A stretch of 64,000 nucleotides of DNA from the NCBI GenBank assembly GCA_002633025.1, contig NMRB01000310.1, positions 382,941 to 446,940 on the forward strand, read 5' to 3'. Of this stretch, positions 63,884-64,000 are shown one piece after another. Every line of letters begins with the position of its first letter. Position 1 is the stretch's first letter. The notes under the pieces were generated by a model that was given only the letters and a program-made list of their open reading frames with translations, was not told where the DNA came from and made no database searches. This stretch comes from Notospermus geniculatus. Its lineage: Eukaryota; Nemertea; Pilidiophora; Heteronemertea; Lineidae. The position numbers and the translations under genes were made by a program.

Positions 63884-64000
63884 ACCGTATTTATTGGCGT
63901 ACAAAACGCACTGGGTTATAAGCCGCACCCCCTGAAAGCCCTTAGCAAATCTATAAGATATCGTGTTTTTTCGGTTTGAAGGGAATGAAAGGTTTATCAG
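63884..64000. mobile_element. Left part of a CCGTATTTATTGGCGTA repeat, cut by window edge
   Basis: TACCGTATTTATTGGCGTAC followed by AAAACGCACTGGGTTATAAG resembles a terminal motif seen in DNA transposons of many animals. The rest lies outside the window. Confidence 0.4.

Overview
The window looks like nuclear DNA from a marine invertebrate animal, most likely a deuterostome such as an echinoderm or hemichordate; the exact group is an inference. Signs are many short exons with GT/AG introns of 0.2-7 kb, vertebrate-like protein families, tRNA-derived SINEs, dense foldback (MITE-like) elements and frequent TAGGCCTA words. The assembly is a draft: N-gaps lie at 5313-5489, 29257-29573 and 40711-41165, and single Ns at 31732, 56326 and 60416.

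Layout. 705-19987 (+): the C-terminal part of a PACS sorting-protein gene; its 5' exons are off the left edge. One PACS exon sits inside a 2.7 kb direct duplication that flanks the first gap. 20288-20790: a 32-bp minisatellite just behind the PACS stop codon. 20.8-27.3 kb: mostly gene-free repeat sequence. 27798-28796 (-): an intronless LicD/fukutin-like type II membrane protein gene. 28.8-36.1 kb: repeat-rich sequence with several foldback elements and one small unidentified coding-like ORF. 36123-37472 (-): PET117, a three-exon cytochrome oxidase assembly factor gene whose first intron carries a nested transposon insertion abutting the splice donor. 39338-44664 (+): DZANK1, head-to-head with PET117. 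46842-50388 (-): a complete 11-exon PRSS16-like serine protease gene. 51392-55656 (+): the first 12 exons of symplekin, head-to-head with PRSS16 and with a 2-nt frameshift in exon 3. 56.3-61.1 kb (-): two beta-1,3-galactosyltransferase-like fragments, each cut at a single N. No further symplekin exons were found up to 64000.

The genes do not form one pathway: they concern membrane traffic (PACS), glycan or phospho-sugar transfer (LicD, GT31), mitochondrial complex IV assembly (PET117), cilium-related DZANK1, lysosomal/endosomal proteolysis (PRSS16) and mRNA 3'-end processing (symplekin). Two head-to-head pairs (PET117/DZANK1 and PRSS16/SYMPK) may share promoter regions.

The most interesting non-genic signals are a foldback element family with CACAGGAA ends and 7-bp target duplications (two copies 0.7 kb apart, one inserted at a splice donor and itself hit by a second transposon), a 110-bp tandem repeat carrying octamer, CRE and ETS words between PRSS16 and SYMPK, and a tandem array of repeated 3' splice sites in symplekin intron 10.
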